A stretch of 64,000 nt of DNA from NCBI RefSeq assembly GCF_000335475.2, contig NZ_ANAH02000020.1:140354-204353 (forward strand). Direction: 5' to 3'. The DNA is from Cystobacter fuscus DSM 2262. Its GTDB lineage: Bacteria; Myxococcota; Myxococcia; Myxococcales; Myxococcaceae. This document shows positions 8,337 to 16,577 of this stretch, in pieces; the stretch's first letter is position 1; each line of letters starts with the position of its first letter. Made by a program: the position numbers and the translations under genes. The notes beneath the pieces are model-generated. The model saw only the letters and a program-made list of their open reading frames with translations. It ran no database searches and was not told the origin of the DNA.

Positions 8337-9428
8337 ATGCGCCCCATGCTCGACAGCCTGCCGGTCCTCTACCGGGATCTGCTTCCGGACTTCTTCCAGA
8401 AGGGAGTCCCCGTGGAGACCAAGGCCACGTGTGACTCGTGCGCCATGTGTCCCTCCTCGGCCTCGGGCACGGTGGAGTCCGTGGACGGAGTGAGCCGCCT
8501 GTTCCGGCCGGACACCAAGTGCTGCACCTACTACCCCCGCCTGCCCAACTTCCTCGTCGGGGCGCTGCTCTCGGACGGACGCGCCGAGCTGGCCGAGGGC
8601 CGGCGGCGCATGGAGGAGAAGATGGGCACCCGCCTGGGCGTGACGCCCCAGTGGGTGAAGGCCTCCGCGCGCTACAACCTGCTCTACCGCAACTCGCGCC
8701 AGTTCTTCGGCCGCGCCGCCTCCATGCGCTGCCCCTACTACGAGGAGCAGCAGGGCGGCTGCACCATCTGGCCCTACCGCGAGGCCGTCTGCTCCACGTT
8801 CTTCTGCAAGTACGTGGCGGGCGCGGACGGGCGCAAGTTCTGGATGACGCTCAAGACGTACCTGACGCTCGCGGAGATCCAACTGTCGCGCTACGCCGTG
8901 CTCCAGTTGCTGCCCGAGTACATCCTCGCGGGCCGCGACAAGCCGGAGCTGACGGACTCGCCGAGCGTGGAGGATCTGGACGAGCGGCCCGTGCCCGCCA
9001 AGGACTACACCGCGCTGTGGGGCAAGTGGGAGGGCCGCGAGGCGGACTTCTACCGGGCCTGTTACGACCTGGTGCGCGTGCTCACGCCCGAGCAGGTGGA
9101 CAAGCTGCTCGGGCTCGATGGCGTCATCGAGCTCAAGGTGCTGGAGAAGAGCCACCGCGACGCCGTCACGCCCGAGCTGCCCAAGGTGCTCAAGCTCAAC
9201 CCCGAGGCCACGGTGAAGTGGCTCGCGGACGGCAGCGTCGCGCTCGGGGCCTACAGCGAGTACGACGCCGTGGCGCTGCCCGGCATGGCCTACCAGCTCC
9301 TCGTGGAGTTCACCGGCCGCGAGCCCGTCGAGACGGTGCGCGAGCGGCTGCGCCAGGAGAAGCAGGCGGACCTGCACGAGGACATCCTGCTGGAGCTCTA
9401 CCGCCACCGCATCCTGACGACGGCCTGA
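8337..9428 (+). CDS. YkgJ-type cysteine-cluster protein
   Basis: A 363-residue protein rich in cysteine in its first half: CDSCAMC (32-38), CC (62-63), C132, C142, C152 and C157. The CPYYEEQQGGCTIWPYREAVC arrangement is the metal-binding pattern of the YkgJ / Fe-S or zinc cluster family, related to flagellin lysine methylase FliB. The C-terminal half (from about 190) is unrelated and contains a winged-helix-sized region with no clear family. A GAGGAG ribosome site precedes ATG 8337. It lies 31 bases after the MAPEG gene and may be cotranscribed. The role of the cluster is unknown. Confidence 0.7.
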   Translation: MRPMLDSLPVLYRDLLPDFFQKGVPVETKATCDSCAMCPSSASGTVESVDGVSRLFRPDTKCCTYYPRLPNFLVGALLSDGRAELAEGRRRMEEKMGTRLGVTPQWVKASARYNLLYRNSRQFFGRAASMRCPYYEEQQGGCTIWPYREAVCSTFFCKYVAGADGRKFWMTLKTYLTLAEIQLSRYAVLQLLPEYILAGRDKPELTDSPSVEDLDERPVPAKDYTALWGKWEGREADFYRACYDLVRVLTPEQVDKLLGLDGVIELKVLEKSHRDAVTPELPKVLKLNPEATVKWLADGSVALGAYSEYDAVALPGMAYQLLVEFTGREPVETVRERLRQEKQADLHEDILLELYRHRILTTA

Positions 9429-9431
9429 GCC

Positions 9432-10331
9432 TCACCCGAGAACGACGGGCCGGGTCACCTGGCGCAGCAGTTCCATGGGGCCCTGCTCCTCGAGCTGCTG
9501 GCGCTGCTGCGCCGTCTTGACGAGCAGCGAGCCGCCAAAGCCCATGGCGTTGACGTTGATGCCCTGGGACTCGGCGCACGCGCGGGGCACGAGCAACATC
9601 CAGTCGCGCGTGGCCAGCAGGTTGTAGGGCGGCAGCGGCGTGGTGCCCATGCCGGCCGCGGCCATGAGGGCCAGGTAGGCCTCGAGCATGCGCGCCCCAT
9701 CCCGCGCGGGCACGTCCTCCCAGGGCCCGAGCCCCGTCGCCACATGGCCGAAGCCTAGATCGGGCACCGTCTTCACCACGCCGCGCGCCAGGGGCGCGGA
9801 CAGCCACGTCTCCATGGGGACGCGCAGGCCGTCGGGCCCCAGCGGGGGGATGAGCTGCAGGTGCTTGTGCCGTTGGCTCGCGCCCGCCGCCTCGCCGGAG
9901 TTGTAGAAGGCCAGCCCGTCCAGCCCGCTCATGCACAGCGCGAGCGCCTCGAAGTCCGCGGCCGTCAGCCACGACTCCTGCTCCTCGAAGACGCGCGTCA
10001 CGATGAGCAGGTGGTGCTCGACGACGTTGAACTTGTTGAGCAGACACACGTGGGTGGGGGTCAGCCCGCCCACCACGAGGTCCGGATCCGGGTGCTCGAA
10101 GGGGTTGAAGGGCGTGGCGCGGGGCGGCTCGCGTTTGGCGCGCTCGTCCTTGAGGTGCGCCCGTCCGAGCATGCGCACCTGGAAGGGCACACCCCGGTGG
10201 TTGAGGGTGCGGCACTCGGTGGCGATGGGCTGCAGGGCTCCGGTGGCCAGTCCATGCCGGGTCGTTTCGAGCATCCGGGACCAGAGGTCCTCGGGCCGCA
10301 GGAGGGACGGGGGAGCGGTGCGCGTGTTCAT
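9432..10331 (-). CDS. Ap4A phosphorylase II-like (ATP adenylyltransferase)
   Basis: A 299-residue HIT-superfamily nucleotidyltransferase. The HKHLQ active-site motif (His155, His157, Gln159) within ASQRHKHLQLIP and the earlier NKFNVVEHHLLIVT segment are the hallmarks of diadenosine tetraphosphate phosphorylase II, which splits Ap4A with phosphate into ATP and ADP. ATG 10331 has TAAGGT upstream. A GTG at 10409 is also in frame and would overlap the upstream gene's stop by 11 bases, giving a 26-residue leader. The gene is probably the second of a pair with 10399-11385. Confidence 0.82.
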   Translation of the reverse strand: MNTRTAPPSLLRPEDLWSRMLETTRHGLATGALQPIATECRTLNHRGVPFQVRMLGRAHLKDERAKREPPRATPFNPFEHPDPDLVVGGLTPTHVCLLNKFNVVEHHLLIVTRVFEEQESWLTAADFEALALCMSGLDGLAFYNSGEAAGASQRHKHLQLIPPLGPDGLRVPMETWLSAPLARGVVKTVPDLGFGHVATGLGPWEDVPARDGARMLEAYLALMAAAGMGTTPLPPYNLLATRDWMLLVPRACAESQGINVNAMGFGGSLLVKTAQQRQQLEEQGPMELLRQVTRPVVLG

Positions 10332-10398
10332 CACGGCGTACCTTACCGCCTCCTCCGGGGCTTGCGGCGAACCGTTCGCAACCGGTCCGGCTCCTGAC

Positions 10399-11385
10399 TC
10401 AGGGCTCACGCATCACCTCTTCCAGCCACCGGGCGAAGGGCGTCGAGCCCACGATGGGCCCCAACCGTCCGCGCACCGACTCCCGGCCCATCGTCTGGAA
10501 GGTGTCGAGCAGGCCGAACGCGCCCAGCACCTCGCGCACCGGCCGCTGGCCGTCACGCTCCATCGCCCGGGTGATGAACGACTCGAGCTCCGGCAGGGCC
10601 CGCCCCGAGGCGAGCCACTGGGCAATGCCCTTGCGCGCCACGGCCGTGCCGCCGGGCACGTCCACCTGGCCCAGCTCGCGTCCCAGCCGCGACAGGTGCA
10701 GGCCGAGCACCCCATCGAGCAGCGCCACGCGCAGCTCGGCGTGTTCCGCGTGGCGGGTGGGGTTGCTCAGCGCGTCGGCCACCTGCTGGAAGATGCCCGA
10801 GAGGGCCGAGTCGACGAAGTCGCGGGCCCGCTTCTCCACCTGCCGCTCGATTTCGTCCGACAACGCCCCGGCGATGCCGCCCAGGGCTCCGCTGTTGCGT
10901 GCCTGATCGGCCGCGAGGCGTGCCAGGCCGGAGAAGCCCTTGGCGATGCGGTTCTCCGTCACGGGCGCGCTCACCTTGCGGCTGAACTCGATGAGCACGT
11001 TGAGCAGCAGCGCCCCCACCAGCGTGCGGACCGGCGGGCGATCCAACAGCGCGAGCACCAGCGCCCGGTCCGGGGAGTAGCGGCGCGAGGCCAGCTCCAC
11101 CGCCGCCTTGGTCAGCTCGGGCGGCAGGGCCTCGCGCACGGTGCGCTTGTCCTGGGTGAGCTGCTCCTGGAGGTGCTGGAGGGCCGAGGCCAGCTCGCGC
11201 TCCGCGGTGGGCGAGGCCAGGGCGCCCTCGAGGGCCTGGGTGACGGCTCGGGCCAGCAGGGAGGGCGGAAGGAGGGCGGTGAGCGGCTGGGACAGCTCGT
11301 GCTCCACCACGAGCGCGGCGAGGCGATCCAGGGGCCCGTCGGGCGAGGTGTCCTGGAGCCGCGAGAGGAGTTGCTGGGCGTTCAT
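10399..11385 (-). CDS. Conserved hypothetical helical protein
   Basis: A 328-residue, mainly helical cytoplasmic protein with repeated Leu/Ala-rich amphipathic segments and a single more hydrophobic stretch (TLVGALLLNVLIEFS, about 121-135). No catalytic motif or named domain is recognised. It is encoded just upstream of the Ap4A phosphorylase-like gene on the same strand, 67 bases apart, so the two may form an operon; that says little about its job. Confidence 0.6.
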   Translation of the reverse strand: MNAQQLLSRLQDTSPDGPLDRLAALVVEHELSQPLTALLPPSLLARAVTQALEGALASPTAERELASALQHLQEQLTQDKRTVREALPPELTKAAVELASRRYSPDRALVLALLDRPPVRTLVGALLLNVLIEFSRKVSAPVTENRIAKGFSGLARLAADQARNSGALGGIAGALSDEIERQVEKRARDFVDSALSGIFQQVADALSNPTRHAEHAELRVALLDGVLGLHLSRLGRELGQVDVPGGTAVARKGIAQWLASGRALPELESFITRAMERDGQRPVREVLGAFGLLDTFQTMGRESVRGRLGPIVGSTPFARWLEEVMREP

Positions 11386-11507
11386 GTCGGCACCATAGCC
11401 TTCATGAAGGGCAGGCGGTCACTCGGGCAGGCGGGCAACCAGGGGCCAGGTGTCTTCCGCCGGGAACGTCCGCATTGTTGAGGTACCCACCTGTAGGAGG
11501 TACAGCC

Positions 11508-11717
11508 ATGAGCAAGAAAGACGTCCTGCATATTCCCATGACTCCTACACCCCCCTCCCGAGACGCGGGGGCGGAGGAGGAAGAGCACCCCCATCATGCC
11601 CCTCCGGTGATGCAGCCGGACGAGGGTCCGGGGGCGACCCCCTCGCTCGGTGGCAATCCGCACGTCATCAAGCCTGTGAATACGCCGGGCCGGTATCCTG
11701 GCGTGAGCGTGACCTGA
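11508..11717 (+). CDS. Small acidic hypothetical protein
   Basis: A 69-residue protein with a strong TAGGAGG ribosome site seven bases before ATG 11508. It is rich in Pro, Glu and His (EEEEHPHHAPP) with a C-terminal NTPGRYPGVSVT, and is probably disordered. It ends three bases before the proposed GTG of the sensor kinase gene, so the two are likely translationally coupled. No family recognised. Confidence 0.6.
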   Translation: MSKKDVLHIPMTPTPPSRDAGAEEEEHPHHAPPVMQPDEGPGATPSLGGNPHVIKPVNTPGRYPGVSVT

Positions 11718-11720
11718 CGC

Positions 11721-14700
11721 GTGGGGGGCCGCTCTCAAGGGGAGTGTCGCGGACCGGCCCCGGACGAGGGGGCCGGTCTTCCCGCGTCGCGACAGGAGAA
11801 GGCGTTGGAGAGCCGTCTCGCCGAGCTGCTGGATTCCCGGCGCGAGGAGATCATGTGCCGCTGGATCGGACATGTCGCGCGCTTCCATGCCACGGAGCCC
11901 CACAGCCGCTCCGAGCTGGAAGACCACATGCCCCAGTTCCTCTCGGCCCTCAGCCGCAATCTGCGCGAGGGACGCCGGGAGCGGGCGCGCGACTACGACT
12001 CGTCCACTCCGGTGACGAACCAGGGGGCCCAGCACGGCCTGCAGCGGCTGCGGAGCGGCTTCGATCTCGAGGCGGTGGTCCGGGAGTATGGCGAGCTGCG
12101 GGAGATCCTCGATGATCTCTTCGAGCAGGCCGACCTGGTGCCCTCGCTGGACGAGGAGCGCGTCCTCAACCAGAGCCTGAGTCAGGCGGTGGCCGAGGCC
12201 GTGTCCAGCTATACGGCCAGCCAGCGGCTGCGCCTTCACGAGGGGCGGCTGACGCTCGACGCGGTGGAGAACGGGGACGCCTTCTTCATCCTGGACGCCG
12301 AGTGGCGGATGATCCGCGTCAACCGCACCCAGGAGCGCTTGGGCCAGATGCCGCGCGAGCAGTCCCTGGGACGTGTCTTCTGGGATGTCTTCCCGGCCAC
12401 CCGGGATCCCTCCCTCCAGTATTGGACCCAGTACCACCGGGTGATGCGCGAGCGCGTGCCGGTGGCGTTCGAGGAGTACTACGCGCCCCTGGATCTCTGG
12501 ACCGAGGTGACGGCCTATCCCGAGGAGGAGGGCGGCATCATCGTCTTCTTCCGGAACGTGACCGAGAAGAAGCGCCTGGAAGCGGCCCTGAAGCGCTCCG
12601 AGGAGCGCTACGAGCTCGCCTCGCGGGCCACCCAGGAGGCCATCTGGGATTGGGACCTGGTGACCGACTCGGTGGGCTGGAACGAGGGCGTGCGGGCCCT
12701 GTTCGGCTACGCGCCCGGGGAGGTGGGCGCGAGTGGCGCGTGGTGGCTCGAGCACATCCATCCGGAGGACCGCGAGCGCGTGGATCACGACATCCATGCC
12801 TTCATCGCCTCGGCGAGCGCCGAGCGCTGGCTGTGCGAGTACCGTTTCCGGCGCGCCGACGGCAGCCATGCGGAGATCGTGGATCGCGGCTATGTGGCCC
12901 GGGATGAACAGGGCAGGGTGCTGCGCATGGTGGGGGCCATGCAGGACATGTCCGCCCAGCGCGCGGCCGAGGCCGAGAGCGCGCGAGCCCGCGGATTCGA
13001 GCAGCGCCGGGCGCGGCAGATCCTCGGCCTGGCGGAGGCCGCCGCGGCCATCCACGGCGCCTCGTCGCGCGAGGGGATGCTGCGCGCCCTCACCCTGCAT
13101 GCCCGGGCGCTCGTCGAGTCGCACCAGGCGGTGGTGTCCCTCACGGAGGAGCAGAACTGGACCCAGGCCATCACCGAGCTCTTCCTCTCGGAGAAGTACG
13201 CGTCCTGGCGGGAGTACGCCGCGAAGCCAGACGGCAGCGGCATCTACGCCTGGGTGTGCCAGCGCGGCCAGCCGGTGCGCATGACCCAGGCGGAGCTGGA
13301 GGCCCATCCCCGCTGGCGTGGCTTTGGCGCCCATCATCGCGAACATCCGCCCATGCGGGGCTGGCTCGCCGTGCCCCTGGTGGGACGTGAGGGGCGGAGC
13401 CTGGGCCTCATCCAGCTCTCGGACAAGCTGGACGGCGGCGACTTCTCGGCCGATGACGAGGCCCTGATCGTGCAACTGGCGCAGTACGCCAGCAGCGCCC
13501 TGGAGAACGAGCGTCTGGCCCTGGAGACCCAGAAGGCCCAGGAGCGCGCGCGCATCGCGGTCGAGGCCACGCGGTTGGGCACCTGGGACCTGGACCCCCG
13601 CGCGGGGACGCTCGTCTGGGATGCCCGCTGCAAGCAGCTCTTCGGCCTGCCGCCCGACGCACCGGTGGATTATCCGTCCTTCCTCTCCCTGCTTCATCCG
13701 GAGGACCGGGAGCGCGTGGACCAGGTCGTCCAGCGCTCCATGGACTTCCAGAGCGGAGGGGCGTTCCACACCGAGTACCGCACCGTGCGCGCGAGCGATG
13801 GGGCCGAGCGCTGGCTGGACGCGCGGGGCCGGACGTTCTTCGACGACCTGCGGCGGCCCGTGCGCTTCACGGGCACGGTGCTGGACATCACCGAGCGCAA
13901 GCAGTTGGAGGCCGAGCGCGTGGCCCTGCTGGAGCGCGAACAGGCCGCGCGTACCGAGGCCGAGCACGCCAACCGGCTCAAGGACGACTTCATCGCCACG
14001 GTGTCCCACGAGCTGCGCACGCCGCTCACCGCCATCCTGGGCTGGGTGCAGCTCCTCCGCTCGGGTCAGCTCCCCGAGGAGCGGCGCATGCGCGCGCTGG
14101 AGACGGTGGAGCGCAACGCCCACGCCCAGTCCCAGCTCGTGGAGGATCTGCTGGACATCAGCCGCATCATGTCCGGCAAGCTCGCCCTGGAGGTCGAGTC
14201 CGTCGATTTCAGCGCGGTGGTGGAAGCCGCGCTCGAGTCCATCCGCCCGGCCGCGGCGGCCAAGGGCATCCTCTTGCAACCCGTGCTCGACTCCGTGGCG
14301 ACCGTCATGGGGGATCCCACTCGGTTGCAGCAGGTGGTGTGGAACCTGCTGTCCAACGCGGTGAAGTTCACGCCCAAGGGGGGCCGCGTCCAGGTGCTGG
14401 TGGAGCGGCGCGACTCCTCGGTGGAGATCGTCGTCGCGGACTCCGGCAAGGGCATTCCGGTGGACTTCCTGCCGCACGTCTTCGAGCGCTTCCGCCAGGC
14501 GGAAGGCAGTGTCGCGCGCAAGTACGGGGGCCTGGGCCTGGGCCTGTCCATCGTCAAGCACCTGGTGGAAGCCCACGGCGGTACGATCGACGCGTTCAGC
14601 GAGGGCGAGGGCCGGGGCGCCACCTTCACGGTGCGGCTGCCCACGGCCGTGGTGCGGCGCAAGGAACCGGGTGCCTCCTCCACGGGCTCGCGGGAAGAGC

Positions 14701-15113
14701 CCGATCTGACGTGCCCGCCCCAGCTCGAGGGCCTGCGGGTGCTGCTCGTGGACGACGAGGCGGACACGCGCGAGTTGCTGCGCACGCTGCTCGAGGGGTG
14801 CCGCGCTCGGGTGGAGACCGCGGGTTCGGCCGCCGAGGGCCTGCGCGCGCTCCTCCAGACGCGGCCCCACCTGCTCATCTCCGACATCGGCATGCCGGGC
14901 GAGGATGGTCATTCCTTCATCCGCAAGGTGCGCGCCCTGCCCGCGTCCGAGGGCGGCCGCATCCCCGCCGTGGCGCTCACCGCCTACGCCCGCGCCGAGG
15001 ATCGCACCCGGGCCCTGCTCGCCGGCTTCAAGGCCCACGTGCCCAAGCCCATCGAGCGCTCCGAGCTGCTCGCCGTCATCCTCTCGCTCATTCCTCCCCT
15101 CGAGGAGCGCTGA
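11721..15113 (+). CDS. Hybrid sensor histidine kinase (RsbRD_N-PAS-PAS-GAF-PAS-HisKA-HATPase-REC)
   Basis: A soluble 1130-residue hybrid kinase. Order: RsbRD-type N-terminal helical domain (about 30-165), PAS (178-285), PAS (295-415), GAF (430-600), PAS (612-730), HisKA with phospho-His763 in SHELRTPL, HATPase with N879, DSGKGIP and GLGLGL boxes (865-975), and a C-terminal receiver with phospho-acceptor Asp1055 in LLISDIGMPG. No membrane segment, so it senses cytoplasmic signals. The RsbRD_N domain links such proteins to stress sensing, but no partner is adjacent. The start is uncertain: GTG 11721 couples to the small upstream gene, and a TTG at 11805 with AGGAGA before it is an alternative that keeps all domains. 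Confidence 0.9.
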   Translation: MGGRSQGECRGPAPDEGAGLPASRQEKALESRLAELLDSRREEIMCRWIGHVARFHATEPHSRSELEDHMPQFLSALSRNLREGRRERARDYDSSTPVTNQGAQHGLQRLRSGFDLEAVVREYGELREILDDLFEQADLVPSLDEERVLNQSLSQAVAEAVSSYTASQRLRLHEGRLTLDAVENGDAFFILDAEWRMIRVNRTQERLGQMPREQSLGRVFWDVFPATRDPSLQYWTQYHRVMRERVPVAFEEYYAPLDLWTEVTAYPEEEGGIIVFFRNVTEKKRLEAALKRSEERYELASRATQEAIWDWDLVTDSVGWNEGVRALFGYAPGEVGASGAWWLEHIHPEDRERVDHDIHAFIASASAERWLCEYRFRRADGSHAEIVDRGYVARDEQGRVLRMVGAMQDMSAQRAAEAESARARGFEQRRARQILGLAEAAAAIHGASSREGMLRALTLHARALVESHQAVVSLTEEQNWTQAITELFLSEKYASWREYAAKPDGSGIYAWVCQRGQPVRMTQAELEAHPRWRGFGAHHREHPPMRGWLAVPLVGREGRSLGLIQLSDKLDGGDFSADDEALIVQLAQYASSALENERLALETQKAQERARIAVEATRLGTWDLDPRAGTLVWDARCKQLFGLPPDAPVDYPSFLSLLHPEDRERVDQVVQRSMDFQSGGAFHTEYRTVRASDGAERWLDARGRTFFDDLRRPVRFTGTVLDITERKQLEAERVALLEREQAARTEAEHANRLKDDFIATVSHELRTPLTAILGWVQLLRSGQLPEERRMRALETVERNAHAQSQLVEDLLDISRIMSGKLALEVESVDFSAVVEAALESIRPAAAAKGILLQPVLDSVATVMGDPTRLQQVVWNLLSNAVKFTPKGGRVQVLVERRDSSVEIVVADSGKGIPVDFLPHVFERFRQAEGSVARKYGGLGLGLSIVKHLVEAHGGTIDAFSEGEGRGATFTVRLPTAVVRRKEPGASSTGSREEPDLTCPPQLEGLRVLLVDDEADTRELLRTLLEGCRARVETAGSAAEGLRALLQTRPHLLISDIGMPGEDGHSFIRKVRALPASEGGRIPAVALTAYARAEDRTRALLAGFKAHVPKPIERSELLAVILSLIPPLEER

Positions 15114-15116
15114 GCG

Positions 15117-15254
15117 TCACGCGGGCCAGACCATCACCCACACCCACACCGGCGACCAGACGCCCATCGTGGGCAGGGGACGCACGGCGGCGGGCTTGCT
15201 CTCACGGCGCTTGCGAAACTCTTCCAGGTTGATGACGGCGGAGGCGTGGCTCAT
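15117..15254 (-). CDS. Small hypothetical protein (45 aa)
   Basis: A short gene antisense to the kinase's 3' flank. It would encode 45 residues: an N-terminal charged helix with VINLEEFRKRRESK, then PTMGVWSP and a Trp/Val-rich hydrophobic tail ending VWPA, a possible single membrane segment. The INLEEFRKRRE pattern recurs at the start of many short myxobacterial and proteobacterial proteins, which is why I consider it real. There is no strong Shine-Dalgarno. Function unknown. Confidence 0.45.
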   Translation of the reverse strand: MSHASAVINLEEFRKRRESKPAAVRPLPTMGVWSPVWVWVMVWPA

Positions 15255-15415
15255 GGCGGACACCGGTTCGGAAAGGAAATCCTTCCCTATTGTCGGAAGG
15301 TGCCGTCCGCCGGTTGCGCGGATTTTCGTCCGCCAAAGCGGAGAGGGCGCGGCGGGGGGTGGGGGCGGCCGTTATAAGGCCCGCCCGACTACCGCTGAAC
15401 CGGAGGTCCGTTCCC

Positions 15416-16519
15416 GTGGCCGCAGATGCTCTGTTCCGACCCTTCTCCTACAAGTCTCTTCATCTCAAGAACCGCATCGTCATGGCGCCCATGACCCGGT
15501 CCTTCTCGCCCCATGGCGTGCCGCCGCCCGAGGTCGCCACCTACTACCGCCGCCGCGCCGAGGGCGAGGTGGGCCTCATCCTGTCCGAGGGCACCGCGGT
15601 GGCCCGGCCCTCGGCCAAGAACGATCCCAACGTGCCGGACTTCCACGGGGAGCAGGCGCTGGCCGGCTGGAAGCGCGTCATCGACGAGGTGCATGCCGCC
15701 GGTGGACGCATGGGCCCGCAGCTCTGGCACGTGGGCTCGGCGAGCAACCCCCTGACGAAGTGGGTCGCCCCGCCTCCGATCGATAGCCCCTCGGGCCTGT
15801 CCTCGCCCGGCGAGCGCTTCACCGAGCCGATGACGGACTCGGCCATCGCGGACTCCATCGCCGCCTTTGGCAAGGCCGCCGCGGACGCCAGGCGGCTGGG
15901 CTTCGACGTGGCGGAGATCCACGGCGCCCACGGCTACCTCATCGATCAATTCTTCTGGGCGGGCACCAACGAGCGCACCGACGTCTATGGCGGTGCCACC
16001 CTCGGCGAGCGCACCCGCTTCGCCGCCGACGTGGTGAAGGCCATGCGCGCCGCGGCGGGCGAGGACTTCGTCATCATCCTGCGCCTGTCCCAGTGGAAGC
16101 AGCAGGACTACAGCGTGAAGCTCGCCCAGACGCCCAAGGAGCTGGAGGCGTGGCTCACGCCACTCGTCGACGCGGGAGTGGACATCTTCCACTGCTCCCA
16201 GCGCCGGTTCTGGGAGCCGGAGTTCGAGGGCTCGGACCTCAACTTCGCCGGGTGGGCGAAGAAGCTCACCGGCAGGCCCACCATCACCGTGGGCTCGGTG
16301 GGGCTGTCGGGCGAGTTCCTCTCGACCCTCATGAAGGGCGAGGGCTCCAAGCCCGCGTCGCTCGACAACCTGCTGCGGCGCCTGGAGCGGGAGGAGTTCG
16401 ATCTGGTGGCGGTGGGCCGCGCGCTCATCACGGACGCGCAGTGGGCGCGCAAGGTGCGCGAGGGCCGTGAGGCGGAGCTGGCCGACTTCGACCGGGAAGC
16501 GCTCTCCACGCTCGTGTGA
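15416..16519 (+). CDS. NADH:flavin oxidoreductase / Old Yellow Enzyme family
   Basis: A 367-residue FMN-dependent (beta/alpha)8 enzyme. It opens with LFRPFSYKSLHLKNRIVMAPMTRS, the OYE N-terminal signature, has EIHGAHGYLIDQF (FMN/substrate site) and TVGSVGL near the phosphate-binding end. Such enzymes reduce activated C=C bonds of enones with NAD(P)H. The GTG at 15416 follows CGGAGGT by eight bases; earlier in-frame codons have no conservation. It is monocistronic and ends at a strong inverted repeat. Confidence 0.9.
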   Translation: MAADALFRPFSYKSLHLKNRIVMAPMTRSFSPHGVPPPEVATYYRRRAEGEVGLILSEGTAVARPSAKNDPNVPDFHGEQALAGWKRVIDEVHAAGGRMGPQLWHVGSASNPLTKWVAPPPIDSPSGLSSPGERFTEPMTDSAIADSIAAFGKAAADARRLGFDVAEIHGAHGYLIDQFFWAGTNERTDVYGGATLGERTRFAADVVKAMRAAAGEDFVIILRLSQWKQQDYSVKLAQTPKELEAWLTPLVDAGVDIFHCSQRRFWEPEFEGSDLNFAGWAKKLTGRPTITVGSVGLSGEFLSTLMKGEGSKPASLDNLLRRLEREEFDLVAVGRALITDAQWARKVREGREAELADFDREALSTLV

Positions 16520-16523
16520 GCCC

Positions 16524-16559
16524 GCGGCGGCGAGCGTGGGCTTCCGCGCTCGCCGCCGC
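16524..16559. terminator. Bidirectional hairpin between convergent genes
   Basis: A perfect 13-bp GC stem (16524-16536 pairing with 16547-16559) with a 10-base loop lies five bases after the OYE stop and 18 bases from the stop of the convergent lipoprotein gene. There is no T tract on either side, so intrinsic termination is plausible but not certain. Confidence 0.5.
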
Positions 16560-16577
16560 CCTCGTGGGGTGGCCCTG

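Noticed and set aside
11382..15038. Very long open frame antisense to the hybrid kinase
   Set aside because: It is a by-product of high GC; the plus strand encodes clear PAS, GAF, kinase and receiver motifs, the antisense product has none.
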